The notes below the pieces were generated by a model, which worked only from the letters and a program-made list of their open reading frames with translations, had not been told where the DNA came from and ran no database searches. A program made the translations under genes and the position numbers. DNA of 64,000 bases from Thioalkalivibrio thiocyanodenitrificans ARhD 1 (GTDB lineage: Bacteria; Pseudomonadota; Gammaproteobacteria; Ectothiorhodospirales; Ectothiorhodospiraceae): NCBI RefSeq assembly GCF_000378965.1, contig NZ_KB900536.1, positions 445,583-509,582 on the forward strand. Direction: 5' to 3'. Positions 46,340-56,132 of the stretch are shown piece by piece (the stretch's first letter is position 1; each line of letters opens with the position of its first letter).

Positions 46340-47529
46340 GCCCCGCCCATCAACGCATCGGGTTTCTCGCATGCGCGGTCATGACCGCGCTGTTGCTGGG
46401 CGGTTGCGGCCTGTTTCAGCGGGACACCACGGAGCCGCCGGCACCCCTGCCGGATTATGAGGCGGCTCTGTCACCGTCTTCGGCCTGGGAACGCAACACG
46501 GGGGACGGCACGGGGCGCTTCTACGTGCACCTGGAGCCCATGCTTCATGAGGACGTGTTCTATGTCACCGATGCGCAGGGGCAGGTGACGGCGGTGAATC
46601 TGGAGGACGGCCGGCAGCGCTGGTCCACCAATCTGAATGAGGCCATCACCGGCGGCGTGGGTGGTGGTGAGGGGATCGTGACGGTCGGCACCGCCAAGGG
46701 TGTCGTGATCGCCCTGGCCATGGAATCCGGCGAACTGCTCTGGCGGCGCCAGCTGTCCAGCGAAGTCATGGCGCTTTCGACGGCGGCCCAGGGTCGGTTG
46801 ATCGCCCGCACCAACGACGGCCGTGTGCATGCCCTGAATGCGGAAACCGGCGAGCCGGTTTGGCTGGCCGGCCGCACCACCCCGGCCCTGAGCCTGCGTG
46901 GCGTGGGCCAACCCGTGATGGTGCCGGGCCGTGTGCTGGTGGGATTCGACAACGGCCGCGTCGTCAGCTTCGGCCTGGGGCGTGGCAATGTGCTCTGGGA
47001 AACCGTGCTCGCCCAGCCGACAGGGCGTTCCGAACTGGAACGCATGGTGGATGTGGACGGCCACATCGACGTGGTCGACGGCCGGGTCTACGCAGTGTCG
47101 TATCAGGGCCGGCTTGCCGCCATGAGCGTGACTGACGGGCGTATTGTCTGGGATCGTGAATTCTCCTCCTACCGGGGTCTCGCCGTGGATGGGGACCGGA
47201 TATTCGTCACCGACGCCGAGGATCATGTCTGGGGGCTGGACCGCAATGGAGGCGTCGGCCTCTGGCAGCAGGACCAGCTCCGCCTGCGCCGCCTGACGCC
47301 GCCGGTGGTGTGGCGCGACTACGTGGTGGTGGGCGACTATCAGGGCTACCTGCACTGGATGTCCCGGGAGGATGGCAGCCTGGTGGGCCGCATGCAGGTG
47401 GATTCCTCCGGCTTGATGGCCCGGCCCGTTCTTCATGACGACCGGCTCTACGTGCTGGGCCAGGGCGGCCGCCTCGCGGCCGTTACCCTGGAAGACCGCC
47501 GCCGTGCCCGCCGGGCCGGTGACGAGTGA
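46336..47529 (+). CDS. bamB: outer-membrane assembly lipoprotein BamB
   Basis: An eight-bladed beta-propeller that helps BamA insert outer-membrane proteins; 397 residues. The signal peptide ends in the lipobox LLGGC. Repeated blade motifs include VVIALAMESGELLWRRQL and VHALNAETGEPVWLAGR. Confidence 0.96.
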   Translation: MSPAHQRIGFLACAVMTALLLGGCGLFQRDTTEPPAPLPDYEAALSPSSAWERNTGDGTGRFYVHLEPMLHEDVFYVTDAQGQVTAVNLEDGRQRWSTNLNEAITGGVGGGEGIVTVGTAKGVVIALAMESGELLWRRQLSSEVMALSTAAQGRLIARTNDGRVHALNAETGEPVWLAGRTTPALSLRGVGQPVMVPGRVLVGFDNGRVVSFGLGRGNVLWETVLAQPTGRSELERMVDVDGHIDVVDGRVYAVSYQGRLAAMSVTDGRIVWDREFSSYRGLAVDGDRIFVTDAEDHVWGLDRNGGVGLWQQDQLRLRRLTPPVVWRDYVVVGDYQGYLHWMSREDGSLVGRMQVDSSGLMARPVLHDDRLYVLGQGGRLAAVTLEDRRRARRAGDE

Positions 47530-47585
47530 GGTCAGGCATGCTTCCCTTCACTACCGGCCACTGACGACGGACCACTGACCACGTC

Positions 47586-48980
47586 ATGCTCCCCGTCATC
47601 GCCCTGGTGGGCCGCCCCAACGTGGGCAAGTCCACCCTTTTCAATCAGCTCACCCGGTCCCGGGACGCCCTGGTGGCGGATTTCCCGGGGCTGACCCGCG
47701 ACCGCCAGTACGGTCCCGGCCGGGTGGGTGGCTTTGGCTACATGGTGGTGGACACCGGGGGCCTGTCCGGGGAAGCGGAAACCCTGGACGACCTCATGGC
47801 CCGTCAGACCCGGCAGGCCATCGCCGAATCCGACGTGGTGCTGTTCATGGTCGACGGGCGCGAGGGACTGACGGCCGCCGATGACGCCATCGCCCGGTCA
47901 CTTCGCACCCAGGGCAAGACCGTCGTGGTGGTGGTGAACAAGACCGACGGCGTGGACCCCGATCAGGCCATGGCCGAGTTCCACGCCCTGGGGTTCGGGG
48001 CGCCCGTGCCGATCGCGGCATCACACGGCCGGGGCGTGGCCGGGCTGATGGAGAAGGTGCGGGCGCTGCTGCCGGAGGCGGAGGATCCGCAGGCCGAGGC
48101 GGAACGCTGGCCCGGCATCCGTATTGCCTTCGTGGGCCGGCCCAATGCCGGCAAATCCACGCTCATCAACCGCATCCTGGGCGAAGAGCGGGTGGTGGCC
48201 ACGGAGGTGCCCGGCACCACTCGCGACAGCATCTTCATCCCCTTCGAACGGGACGGACAGGCCTACACCCTGATCGACACGGCCGGCGTGCGCCGTCGCG
48301 CCCGGGTCCATGAGGCTGTGGAGAAGTTCAGCGTGGTGAAGACCCTGCAGGCCATCGACGCCGCGCACGTGGTGGTGATGGTGCTGGACGCCCGGGAGGG
48401 GATCTCGGACCAGGACGCCCACCTGCTGGGCGTGGTGCTGGAAGCGGGGCGCGCCCTGGTGGTGGCCATCAACAAGTGGGACGGGCTCACCACGGAACAG
48501 CGCGAGCGAGTGCGTGACGAACTGGACCTGAAGCTGCCGTTCCTGGACTTTGCCGAGAAGCGCTTCATCTCCGCGCTGCACGGCACCGGCGTGGGGGACC
48601 TGTTTGCGCACGTCAGGCGGGCTTACGATTCGGCCTTCATCAAGGTGACCACCAACGCCCTCACCAAGATGCTGGAGAGCGCCGTGGTGGCCCACCAGCC
48701 GCCCCTGGTGCAGGGTCGGCGCGTGAAGCTGCGTTACGCGCACCAGGGCGGCCAGAACCCGCCGGTGATCGTCATCCACGGCAACCAGACCGAACGCCTG
48801 CCCGGCACCTACAAGCGCTACCTCACCAACCACTTCCGCCAGCAGCTCAAGCTGGTGGGCACCCCCATCCGCTTGGAATTCAGGACCGGCACCAACCCCT
48901 ACGCCGGCAAGCGCAACACGCTCACCCCGCGCCAGGAGTACAAGCGCAAGCGCATGATGCGGCATGTAAAAAAGCGCTAG
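47586..48980 (+). CDS. der: ribosome biogenesis GTPase Der (EngA)
   Basis: Tandem GTPase of 464 residues needed for 50S assembly. G1 motifs GRPNVGKST (~9) and GRPNAGKST (~184), G3 DTGG and DTAG, G4 NKTD and NKWD, then a C-terminal KH-like domain ending in basic residues. The gap before it contains short ACTGACC repeats. Confidence 0.98.
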   Translation: MLPVIALVGRPNVGKSTLFNQLTRSRDALVADFPGLTRDRQYGPGRVGGFGYMVVDTGGLSGEAETLDDLMARQTRQAIAESDVVLFMVDGREGLTAADDAIARSLRTQGKTVVVVVNKTDGVDPDQAMAEFHALGFGAPVPIAASHGRGVAGLMEKVRALLPEAEDPQAEAERWPGIRIAFVGRPNAGKSTLINRILGEERVVATEVPGTTRDSIFIPFERDGQAYTLIDTAGVRRRARVHEAVEKFSVVKTLQAIDAAHVVVMVLDAREGISDQDAHLLGVVLEAGRALVVAINKWDGLTTEQRERVRDELDLKLPFLDFAEKRFISALHGTGVGDLFAHVRRAYDSAFIKVTTNALTKMLESAVVAHQPPLVQGRRVKLRYAHQGGQNPPVIVIHGNQTERLPGTYKRYLTNHFRQQLKLVGTPIRLEFRTGTNPYAGKRNTLTPRQEYKRKRMMRHVKKR

Positions 48981-49099
48981 AGGCAAGATTCAAGATACAA
49001 GAGCTAAGCAGAACCGCATCACTTGCAGGTCGGGCGTCAGCTCGACACCGGTACCTGATGATGCCCCGTTGGCCGCTGTATCGACCGAATTGGCGTTGA

Positions 49100-49166
49100 G
49101 CCACAGAGGACACAAGAACCACCGGGATGGTTCTATGGTTCTGCATTCCCCTGTGGGTGCTGTGGC
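49100..49166. repeat. second copy of the ACAGAG-type inverted repeat
   Basis: GCCACAGAGGACACA (49100-49114) pairs imperfectly with CTGTGGC at 49160-49166; inside, AGAACCA and TGGTTCT also pair. Same 15-mer as in the hisS-yfgM gap. The remaining gap 48981-49265 has another low-complexity tract (GGCAAGATTCAAGATACAAG, 48982-49001). Confidence 0.55.
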
Positions 49167-49265
49167 CAACAGCCGAATACGGGTCGCCACCGAACGGCCG
49201 GCACCGTGCGCCATCCGGCGTCATCCTTGATCTGGCGTTCCTTCCGCGATTTCGCGGCAAGGTCT

Positions 49266-50072
49266 TTATCGTTCGAAGAACAACTCGGGTTCCACAGCCG
49301 TCCGATTGAGATAAATCGTCCAGTGAAGGTGCGGCCCGGTCACCCGGCCGGTGGCGCCGATATCCCCGATCCGCTCACCGCGCTCCACGACCTGACCTTC
49401 CTCCACGTGAATATCATTCATGTGCGCGTAGAAGCTGATCACCCCGTACCCGTGGTCCAGAAATACGGCCTTTCCCGCAAAGAAGAAATCGCCGGTGAGG
49501 ATCACTCGCCCCGGTGACGGCGCGTGGACGGGGGTGCCCGTGGGTGCGGCGATGTCGAGTCCGCTGTGGGGATTGCGGGGCTGGTCGTTGATAAAGCGGC
49601 GCAGCCCGAAGCCGCTGGAGAAACGGCCCTCGGCGGGCACGGCGAAATTGAAGTCCGGCACTGTGTCGGTCCAGGTGGCCAGGGCCTTCCGGATACGGGC
49701 GCGCTCGGCCTCGATTCTCTTGAGGTCCTCTGGGCCCGGGCTTACCAGGCGTTCCTCGTCAATGGTGATGCGGCTCTCGCCATACTCCCGGTCGTGCACC
49801 GTAAACCCGTGCCAGGAACGACGGCCATCCGCCCATGTGACCTCGACGCGGTGGTCACCGGGCTGGAGTGACAGCGGCAGCCCCACCACGGCCTTCCAGC
49901 CGCCATCGGTGGGCACGACCGCCACGCGCTCGTCATTGAAACCGGCCCGTGGCTGTGCGCCGGCCGGCCCCAGGCTCAGGATCGCCACGCCCCCGGGCGC
50001 CGGCAGCGCCGCGGGCAGGGCGTGGAGCAGGGCGGGCCAGAGGAATGCCAGGCAGAGCAGCAATGTACGCAT
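49266..50072 (-). CDS. M23 (LytM-type) peptidase, secreted
   Basis: A 268-residue protein with a signal peptide (LLLCLAFLWPALLHALP), a beta-rich N-terminal domain and a C-terminal LytM domain (~160-260). Zinc ligands are in HSGLDIAAPTGTP and HLHWTIY, with FDHGYG-like LDHGYGVISFYAHM carrying a further His. Probably a murein endopeptidase or an activator of amidases. Confidence 0.93.
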   Translation of the reverse strand: MRTLLLCLAFLWPALLHALPAALPAPGGVAILSLGPAGAQPRAGFNDERVAVVPTDGGWKAVVGLPLSLQPGDHRVEVTWADGRRSWHGFTVHDREYGESRITIDEERLVSPGPEDLKRIEAERARIRKALATWTDTVPDFNFAVPAEGRFSSGFGLRRFINDQPRNPHSGLDIAAPTGTPVHAPSPGRVILTGDFFFAGKAVFLDHGYGVISFYAHMNDIHVEEGQVVERGERIGDIGATGRVTGPHLHWTIYLNRTAVEPELFFER

Positions 50073-50225
50073 GGTGCGATGCTATCATGAAGGGCGGCGG
50101 CACCATGCAGGGACGGGGCCCCGCCTCAAGGCCCCGCGGCGCGCCATCCCCGCCCCAATCAGCACTGCTCCCGCGGCCGGATCTCTCCATGGTGAATACC
50201 CCATCATCCGGGTTAGCATCCGGAC

Positions 50226-51395
50226 ATGGATAAGCCACGCGTACACATTGCCCGCCGCATGGCGGATATCGAGCCGTTCCATGTCATGGACCTGCTGGCG
50301 CGGGCCCGCCGGCTGGAAGCGGCGGGGCGGCGCATCGTGCACCTGGAGATCGGCGAGCCCGGTTTCCCGACCCCCGAGCCCATCATGGAGGCCGGCCGCA
50401 AGGCCCTGGCCGACGGTCATACCCATTACACGCCGGCCGTTGGGCTGCCGGCGTTGCGCGAGGCCATCGCCGGATTTTATCGGGACCGCCACGGGGTGGA
50501 CGTCTCACCGGAGCGCATCATCATCACCCCCGGTGCCTCGGGCGCGCTTTTGCTGGTGATGGCGGTGTTGCTGGATCCCGGCGACCAGGTGCTCATGGCG
50601 GACCCCGGCTACCCCTGCAACCGCCACTTTGTGCGCACGTTCGAGGGTCAGGCCGTCGCCGTGCCCGTGGGCCCCGACACCGCATACCAGCTCACCGCCG
50701 AGCATCTGGAATCCCGCTGGGGCAACCGCAGTGTCGCCGCCATGGTTGCCTCGCCCGCCAACCCCACCGGTACCCTCGTACCCGTGGAGACCATGAAGCG
50801 CATGCTGGACTTCACCGCCGCCCGGAGCGGGCGGCTCATCGTGGACGAGATCTACCATGGTCTCGTCTACGACGACGAGGCCGTTACCGCGCTCGCGTAT
50901 TCCCGGGATGTCTTTGTCATCAACAGCTTCTCCAAGTACTTCGGCATGACCGGATGGCGCCTGGGCTGGATCGTCGCGCCCGAGGACTATGTGCGCGCCA
51001 TCGACAAGCTGGCCCAGAATCTGTTCCTGGCCGCGCCCACGCCGGCCCAGCATGCCGCGCTCGCGGCCTTCCGGCCGGAGACCCTGGAAATCCTGGACGC
51101 CCGGCGCGAGGCCTTCCGGGAACGCCGGGATTTTCTGCTGCCGGCGCTGCGGGAACTGGGCTTCGGGATTCCGGTGACACCGGAAGGAGCCTTCTACATC
51201 TATGCGGACAGCAGCGCGTTCGATGCCGACAGCCAGCGCCTTGCGGAGCGGCTCCTGGAGGAGGCGGGGGTGGCCATCACCCCCGGACTGGATTTCGGGC
51301 ATTACAGGCCGGAGGCGCATGTCCGGTTCGCGTACACGCGCGAAATCGGGGAGTTGCAGGAAGGGGTTGAGAGACTGCGGCGCAGCCTTGACTGA
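50226..51395 (+). CDS. class I/II pyridoxal-phosphate aminotransferase
   Basis: A 389-residue fold-type I aminotransferase. The PLP lysine is in NSFSKYFGMTGWRLGW, with the phosphate and ring contacts TPGASGALLLVM, SPANPTGTLVP and VDEIYHGLVYD. The C-terminal Arg for the substrate carboxylate is in HVRFAYTREIG. Substrate class (aspartate, alanine or aromatic) cannot be decided. Confidence 0.9.
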   Translation: MDKPRVHIARRMADIEPFHVMDLLARARRLEAAGRRIVHLEIGEPGFPTPEPIMEAGRKALADGHTHYTPAVGLPALREAIAGFYRDRHGVDVSPERIIITPGASGALLLVMAVLLDPGDQVLMADPGYPCNRHFVRTFEGQAVAVPVGPDTAYQLTAEHLESRWGNRSVAAMVASPANPTGTLVPVETMKRMLDFTAARSGRLIVDEIYHGLVYDDEAVTALAYSRDVFVINSFSKYFGMTGWRLGWIVAPEDYVRAIDKLAQNLFLAAPTPAQHAALAAFRPETLEILDARREAFRERRDFLLPALRELGFGIPVTPEGAFYIYADSSAFDADSQRLAERLLEEAGVAITPGLDFGHYRPEAHVRFAYTREIGELQEGVERLRRSLD

Positions 51396-51432
51396 AGGGA
51401 GAACGGGGAATCGGAGAACGGGCAGGGATACA

Positions 51433-51606
51433 GTGGACGAGGGTGTCCGGGGCATGCCCATGATTTCGTTGACACGCCGGCTCCAGGGAACTCGCATTGA
51501 CTGGATTCCTTCGGACAGGAAGGGCCTCAGTGTCGTTCTTGCGGTGCTGTTCACGGGCTTTGTCGCCACAGCAGCTATCCTTGCATCAGGGTGTGCCTGC
51601 GCGTGA
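51433..51606 (+). CDS. possible small membrane protein (57 aa)
   Basis: An open frame from GTG 51433 encoding a charged N-terminus and one hydrophobic helix (SVVLAVLFTGFVATAAILAS) followed by GCACA. There is no clear ribosome site, and the frame continues from the end of the aminotransferase region. Could be real or noise; not recognised. Confidence 0.3.
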   Translation: MDEGVRGMPMISLTRRLQGTRIDWIPSDRKGLSVVLAVLFTGFVATAAILASGCACA

Positions 51607-51687
51607 GCAGGGCTGTTGCAGTTCCCGGACAGGTGCTCACTCCGTGATCTGATCCCGGGCGCGTCATGGTAATTGGGGGAAGGGATT

Positions 51688-52494
51688 ATGGATGGGATAC
51701 GGATGTTTCCGGTCGTGGCGGTTGTGGTGCTTGTGCTTCTGTCAGGCTGGCATCCCGGCAATGCGGCCGAATTCGAGTTCGTCAGCGAGACGACGGATAG
51801 CGACTCCACGGACAGTACCGACCCTCCGTGCGCGACCGTCGCCAATGTGGCCTCCGGCATCGCAGTCGACCCCGATTTCGGGTTGAGGTCGGTCAGCGCC
51901 GGAATGACCGCGGTCGGGGAGGAAGGGAGTTGCGACGAGCAGGCCTTCGTGACCCTCGGGGGATCCCTCACGATGGATCTCGTTCCCGAGGTAGGCGAAA
52001 GCCCCGGTGATCCGGTCACGCTTTGCGCCAGCGTGGCGCTGGCGGTCGAGGCGGAGGTAGACGGGGATGCGGAATCGATGGCCGCCGCCGGTGGCTTTGA
52101 TGTCATGACCCAACCCGCCAGGATCCTGCAGAACGGGTCCGCGATCGTGGCCGTTCCGACCATCGAGGTCGGCGTTTTCGGTACCGGTGCCGACTCCCGG
52201 TCTTATGCCTGCCAGCGCCAGTTCGTCGCGCCCATCGGCAGCCGATTCGTGCTCGAGGGCGGCACCAGGGCCCAATCGAACCTGCTGGGCATCGCCGAGG
52301 CGGAGGCAGGTGGCGATGCCACGATCAGACTCGATATCGGCGTTTGCAGCAACGGCGCGACGCCCGTGTGCCCCACCGGCGTATCTGCACCGGTCCGACA
52401 GATCCCCACGCTGGGGTATTGGGGAAGACTCGCCGTGATCCTGCCGCTTGCGGCAGCCGGCTTGGTGGCCATACGGCGGCGGGTTGCCGCTTGA
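51688..52494 (+). CDS. secreted protein with IPTL-CTERM sorting signal
   Basis: A 268-residue exported protein. Signal peptide at the N-terminus (VVAVVVLVLLSGWHPGNAAE); the middle (~30-235) is Asp/Glu/Ala-rich and beta-like with eight Cys. The C-terminus, IPTLGYWGRLAVILPLAAAG then RRRVAA, is an IPTL-CTERM tripartite signal (motif, helix, Arg cluster), handled by an exosortase-like system. GGGGGAAGGG precedes the ATG. The body was not recognised. Confidence 0.75.
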   Translation: MDGIRMFPVVAVVVLVLLSGWHPGNAAEFEFVSETTDSDSTDSTDPPCATVANVASGIAVDPDFGLRSVSAGMTAVGEEGSCDEQAFVTLGGSLTMDLVPEVGESPGDPVTLCASVALAVEAEVDGDAESMAAAGGFDVMTQPARILQNGSAIVAVPTIEVGVFGTGADSRSYACQRQFVAPIGSRFVLEGGTRAQSNLLGIAEAEAGGDATIRLDIGVCSNGATPVCPTGVSAPVRQIPTLGYWGRLAVILPLAAAGLVAIRRRVAA

Positions 52495-52542
52495 GCCAGG
52501 AGGGCGCGCAGTGAACCAGGAAACAGGAAATTGCATTCCTGA

Positions 52543-52773
52543 GACCATCGGCGCCAGGGCATTGCCACGGCGCTGGTCAACGAATTGAAAAGAATCGCGG
52601 CAGGGCGTAGGTGTCATGTGATCTTCGTTCAGACCGACCACGGCGATACGCCGGCCATCGCGCTCTACAGCAGGTTGGGAACCCGCGAGGATGTCCCGCA
52701 TTTCGACATTCCCGTGGCGCACGGGGGGCCGGTCCCTGACGAAGGCGTCAGCGACGCGGAGAGGGGCGGCTGA
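52543..52773 (+). pseudogene. remnant of an AAC(3)-I-type aminoglycoside acetyltransferase
   Basis: The frame encodes only the C-terminal half of a [24 protein letters not shown] then [20 protein letters not shown] and [11 protein letters not shown]. This closely follows the pattern of AAC(3)-I enzymes. A stop lies just before it (52540) and no N-terminal half is found upstream, where the IPTL-CTERM gene ends. The C-terminus runs ~15 residues past the normal end. Not expected to be functional. Confidence 0.7.
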
Positions 52774-52813
52774 AGGCCGCGTCTTCGGGGTTGACCGGGC
52801 CGGGAGGTCGGCC

Positions 52814-53287
52814 ATGACCACGATTCGACCATACAGCCATGCGGATCATGCAGTCCTGCGCGATCTCGTACTGGAACTTCACGAAACCCTGCGCCCCTAC
52901 GATGCCGATCTCGCTGCGGGAGAAGCAATCATTGATCGCTACCTTGACGGACTGCTTTCGCGGGTGGATGAGACCGGAGGTGCCGTCTACCTGGCCGAGG
53001 ATGAGGGTCGGGTCGTGGGATATGTGTGCGTCCGGGGCTCGGTGGTGCCGGATGAGCCGGACGAGCGCCAGGACCCGTACAGTTTCATGGCAGAGCTGTT
53101 CGTTCGCCCCGAACTGCGGCGGTCCGGGGTCGGATCCCTGCTGGTGGAGCGGGCGGAGGCCTTCGCCCGCGAGGCCGGCGCGTACAAGATGGAGTTGAAC
53201 GTCCTGGCCCGCAATGCGTCGGCGCTGCGCTTCTATGAGGGGCATGGGTATGCCTCTCGAGTGGTGGTGATGAGCAAACGAATGTGA
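52814..53287 (+). CDS. GNAT-family N-acetyltransferase
   Basis: A 157-residue protein starting at ATG 52814. The acetyl-CoA loop is ELFVRPELRRSGVGSLLVER; C-terminal NVLARNASALRFYEGHGY is typical for the family. Substrate unknown. Confidence 0.85.
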   Translation: MTTIRPYSHADHAVLRDLVLELHETLRPYDADLAAGEAIIDRYLDGLLSRVDETGGAVYLAEDEGRVVGYVCVRGSVVPDEPDERQDPYSFMAELFVRPELRRSGVGSLLVERAEAFAREAGAYKMELNVLARNASALRFYEGHGYASRVVVMSKRM

Positions 53288-53391
53288 AGTGCGCGTGATC
53301 CGGAAGCCGTGCCGGGTTGACAGCCATCCGCGCGACCGCGAGGATTCGGGGCGTTCTCCGCGAGCGGCCGTTGTCGGCAGAGGAGGTGGCC

Positions 53392-54066
53392 ATGTCCGGG
53401 ACACTGGCTTTTGATATCTACGGCACACTGATTGACACGAACGGTGTCCTCGCCGCTCTGGGAGAACTGGACGCGGTGGGCAATCGGGCGGTGGAGTTCT
53501 CCCGGGTCTGGCGGGAGAAACAGTTGGAGTACACGTTCCGGCGAGGGTTGATGCAGAACTACGCGGACTTCGCCGTGTGCACACGCCAGGCGCTCGACTA
53601 CCTGTGCGCCGTTTACCGGGTCGAGCTCACCGATGCGGACAAGGATCGGCTGCTGGAGGTCTACCGGACACTGCCGGCCTTCGATGATGCCGGCGAGGGC
53701 CTGGAACTGCTGAGCACGGCGGGATTCAGGATCCACGCCTTCTCCAACGGCAGCGCGAAGGCGGTGGAGACGCTGCTGCAAACGGCCGGGATCCGGGAGT
53801 ATTTTCTGGACGTGGTGAGTGTCGAGGATCTGCGCTCCTTCAAGCCGAACCCCGCGGTGTATGCCCACTTTCTGCGCAGGGTCGGGGCCACGGGAGCGGA
53901 CGCGTGGCTCATCTCCGGCAACCCGTTTGACGTCATCGGGGCGATTTCCGCCGGCATGAAGGGGGCGTGGGTGAAGCGCTCCCCGGATGCGGTGTTCGAT
54001 CCCTGGGGCATCGAGCCGACGGTGACCGTCCGCAGTCTCACGGAACTGGCCGGACGTCTGGCGTAG
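53392..54066 (+). CDS. haloacid dehalogenase type II-like hydrolase
   Basis: A 224-residue HAD protein. The nucleophile Asp is in LAFDIYGTLIDT, motif II is AFSNGS, the Lys is in LRSFKPNP, and motif IV is ISGNPFDVIGA, the pattern of L-2-haloacid dehalogenases. GGAGG precedes ATG 53392. Could be a dehalogenase or a phosphatase of the same family. Confidence 0.88.
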   Translation: MSGTLAFDIYGTLIDTNGVLAALGELDAVGNRAVEFSRVWREKQLEYTFRRGLMQNYADFAVCTRQALDYLCAVYRVELTDADKDRLLEVYRTLPAFDDAGEGLELLSTAGFRIHAFSNGSAKAVETLLQTAGIREYFLDVVSVEDLRSFKPNPAVYAHFLRRVGATGADAWLISGNPFDVIGAISAGMKGAWVKRSPDAVFDPWGIEPTVTVRSLTELAGRLA

Positions 54067-54219
54067 CGGCTGCATGCATGCCCGAACGGTCGCGCGTCCG
54101 GAACGTCATTTTAACGTAATCTTGGTGCGGCGCATGGCGCGTTTCACGGCGCATCACGCATCATGCGCGGGCATTCCGGTGTTTTTCCATGAACAAGCAT
54201 GCGCGGCGGAGGTCCCTCG

Positions 54220-54966
54220 ATGAGCAGGATCCTGATCGTTACCGGTGGAAGCCGTGGGATTGGCGCGGCGACGGCGCGCCTTGCGGCTAAGGAAGGTTAT
54301 ACGGTGTGTTTGACCTATCTTCGCAGCAGGGAGGCCGCGGACGCCGTGGTGCGCGACATCGCTGAGGCGGGCGGCAGGGCCATGTCCATCGCCGCGGACG
54401 TGAGCAGGGAGGCGGACGTGGTCCGCCTCTTCGAGCACGTGGACTCGGACCTGGGGCCGGTGTCGGCCCTGGTGAACAATGCGGGCATCCTGGAGCAGCA
54501 GATGCGCGTGGAGGAGATGGACGCCGAACGGCTCGGGCGTGTCTTTTCCACCAACATCCTCGGCAGCTTCCTTTGCGCCCGGGAGGCCGTGCGCCGGATG
54601 TCCACCCGCCGGGGCGGCAACGGCGGCGTGATCGTCAATCTCTCCTCCATGGCGGCGCGGCTGGGCTCGCCGAATGAGTACGTGGACTATGCCGCCTCCA
54701 AGGGTGCCATCGACACCTTCACCGTCGGGTTGGCCAAGGAGGTGGCGGCCGAGGGCATCCGCGTCAATGCCGTACGCCCGGGCCTGATCTACAGTGATAT
54801 CCATGCCGCCGGCGGCATGCCCGACCGGGTGGATCGTCTGAAGCACACGGTACCCATGCAGCGCGGAGGGTACCCCGAGGAGGTCGCCAGGGCGATCTTG
54901 TGGCTGCTCTCCGATGATGCCTCGTATTCCACGGGCACATTCGTGGATGTGGCGGGCGGTCGGTAG
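54220..54966 (+). CDS. SDR-family oxidoreductase
   Basis: A 248-residue short-chain dehydrogenase. Cofactor loop VTGGSRGIGAATA, NNAG in LVNNAGILEQ, catalytic Ser and Tyr-x3-Lys in VNLSSMAARLGSPNEYVDYAASKG. The Ser/Thr-type N-terminus and the Arg in SRG suggest NADP(H). GGAGG is 7 nt before ATG 54220. It is next to the enolase-superfamily gene, possibly one catabolic step. Confidence 0.92.
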   Translation: MSRILIVTGGSRGIGAATARLAAKEGYTVCLTYLRSREAADAVVRDIAEAGGRAMSIAADVSREADVVRLFEHVDSDLGPVSALVNNAGILEQQMRVEEMDAERLGRVFSTNILGSFLCAREAVRRMSTRRGGNGGVIVNLSSMAARLGSPNEYVDYAASKGAIDTFTVGLAKEVAAEGIRVNAVRPGLIYSDIHAAGGMPDRVDRLKHTVPMQRGGYPEEVARAILWLLSDDASYSTGTFVDVAGGR

Positions 54967-55034
54967 ATACCCGGTATGTCCGGGCAAGCCTCACACGCCG
55001 TCCATGCGGCTCACGGTCAGGAGGGAACACACCC

Positions 55035-56132
55035 ATGACGTCCCCGGTGCGGCTTACCATTCGTGATCTGCGCGCCCGCGCGGTCAATGTCCCCATGCAG
55101 CTGCCGCTGCAGACCAGCGGCGGCACCATCTCGACGGCACCGCTGGTCCTGGTGGACCTGCTTACGGAGGAGGGGGTCACCGGTTCCTGCTACCTGTTCT
55201 GCTTCACGCCGCTGGCGCTCAAGCCGGTGGCGCAGCTCGTGGGAAACCTGTCGGATCTGATCCGGGGCGATGGCGTGGCGCCCAGGGAATTGGAACGTAA
55301 GCTCCATGCCCGGTTCCGGCTCCTGGGGACGAAGGGTCTGACCGGCATGGCCATGGCCGGGATCGACATGGCCGCCTGGGACGCCCTCGCGAAGGCCCAC
55401 GGGCTGCCGTTGTCGAAGTTCCTGGGCGGTGAGCGCCGGCCCATCGCGGCGTACAACAGCTGCGGGCTGGGCATGATCGGCGCCGAACGGGCCGCCGAGG
55501 AGGCGCAGCAACTGCTGGCCCCTGGTTTTCATGCCGTGAAGGTGCGCCTGGGTTACCCCGACGCCCAGGCGGACGTGAACGTGGTGCGTGCCGTCCGGGG
55601 GGCGATAGGACCCGGGATTGAACTGATGGCTGACTACAATCAGGTGCTGTCGGTGTCCGAGGCCACCCGGCGCGTTCAGGCCCTGGACGGGGAAGGCCTG
55701 TGCTGGATCGAGGAACCGGTATTCGCCCACGACGATGCCGGCCACGCCCGGATCCGGGGCAAGGCCGGGATGCCGATCCAGATGGGGGAGAACTGGTGGG
55801 GGCCGCACGAGATGGCCAGGAGCGTGGCCGCGGGCGCGTCGGACCTGTGCATGCCCGATGCCATGAAGATCGGCGGGGTGAGCGGCTGGCTGCGCGCATC
55901 GGCCATCGCCGAGGCCGCCGGCCTGCCCATGTCGAGCCACCTGTTTCCCGAACTGAGCGCCCATCTGCTGGCGGTCACGCCCACCTGCCACTGGCTGGAG
56001 TACGTGGACTGGGCTGCCCCGATCCTGCAGGCACCGGCGCGGATCGAGAACGGATGCGTGACCGCATCGGATGAGCCGGGCACGGGCGTCGCCTGGAACG
56101 AGGCCGCCGTGAAGCGCTGTCTCGCGGAGTGA
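55035..56132 (+). CDS. mandelate racemase-like enolase-superfamily enzyme (K166R-type)
   Basis: A 365-residue protein that follows mandelate racemase over its whole length: TRAVNVP-like RARAVNVPMQLPLQT, AGIDMAAWDALAK, the metal ligands in MADYNQ, WIEEPV and MGENWWG, and the second base His in MSSHLFPELSAHLL. The catalytic K-x-K motif, however, reads KVR here: the second lysine, the (S)-specific base of mandelate racemase, is Arg. A one-base reaction or altered substrate is therefore likely. Confidence 0.88.
   Translation: MTSPVRLTIRDLRARAVNVPMQLPLQTSGGTISTAPLVLVDLLTEEGVTGSCYLFCFTPLALKPVAQLVGNLSDLIRGDGVAPRELERKLHARFRLLGTKGLTGMAMAGIDMAAWDALAKAHGLPLSKFLGGERRPIAAYNSCGLGMIGAERAAEEAQQLLAPGFHAVKVRLGYPDAQADVNVVRAVRGAIGPGIELMADYNQVLSVSEATRRVQALDGEGLCWIEEPVFAHDDAGHARIRGKAGMPIQMGENWWGPHEMARSVAAGASDLCMPDAMKIGGVSGWLRASAIAEAAGLPMSSHLFPELSAHLLAVTPTCHWLEYVDWAAPILQAPARIENGCVTASDEPGTGVAWNEAAVKRCLAE

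Noticed and set aside
47545-47585. short ACTGAC/ACCACTGACC repeats before der
   Set aside because: Too short to define an element on its own; mentioned only as part of the intergenic low-complexity pattern.
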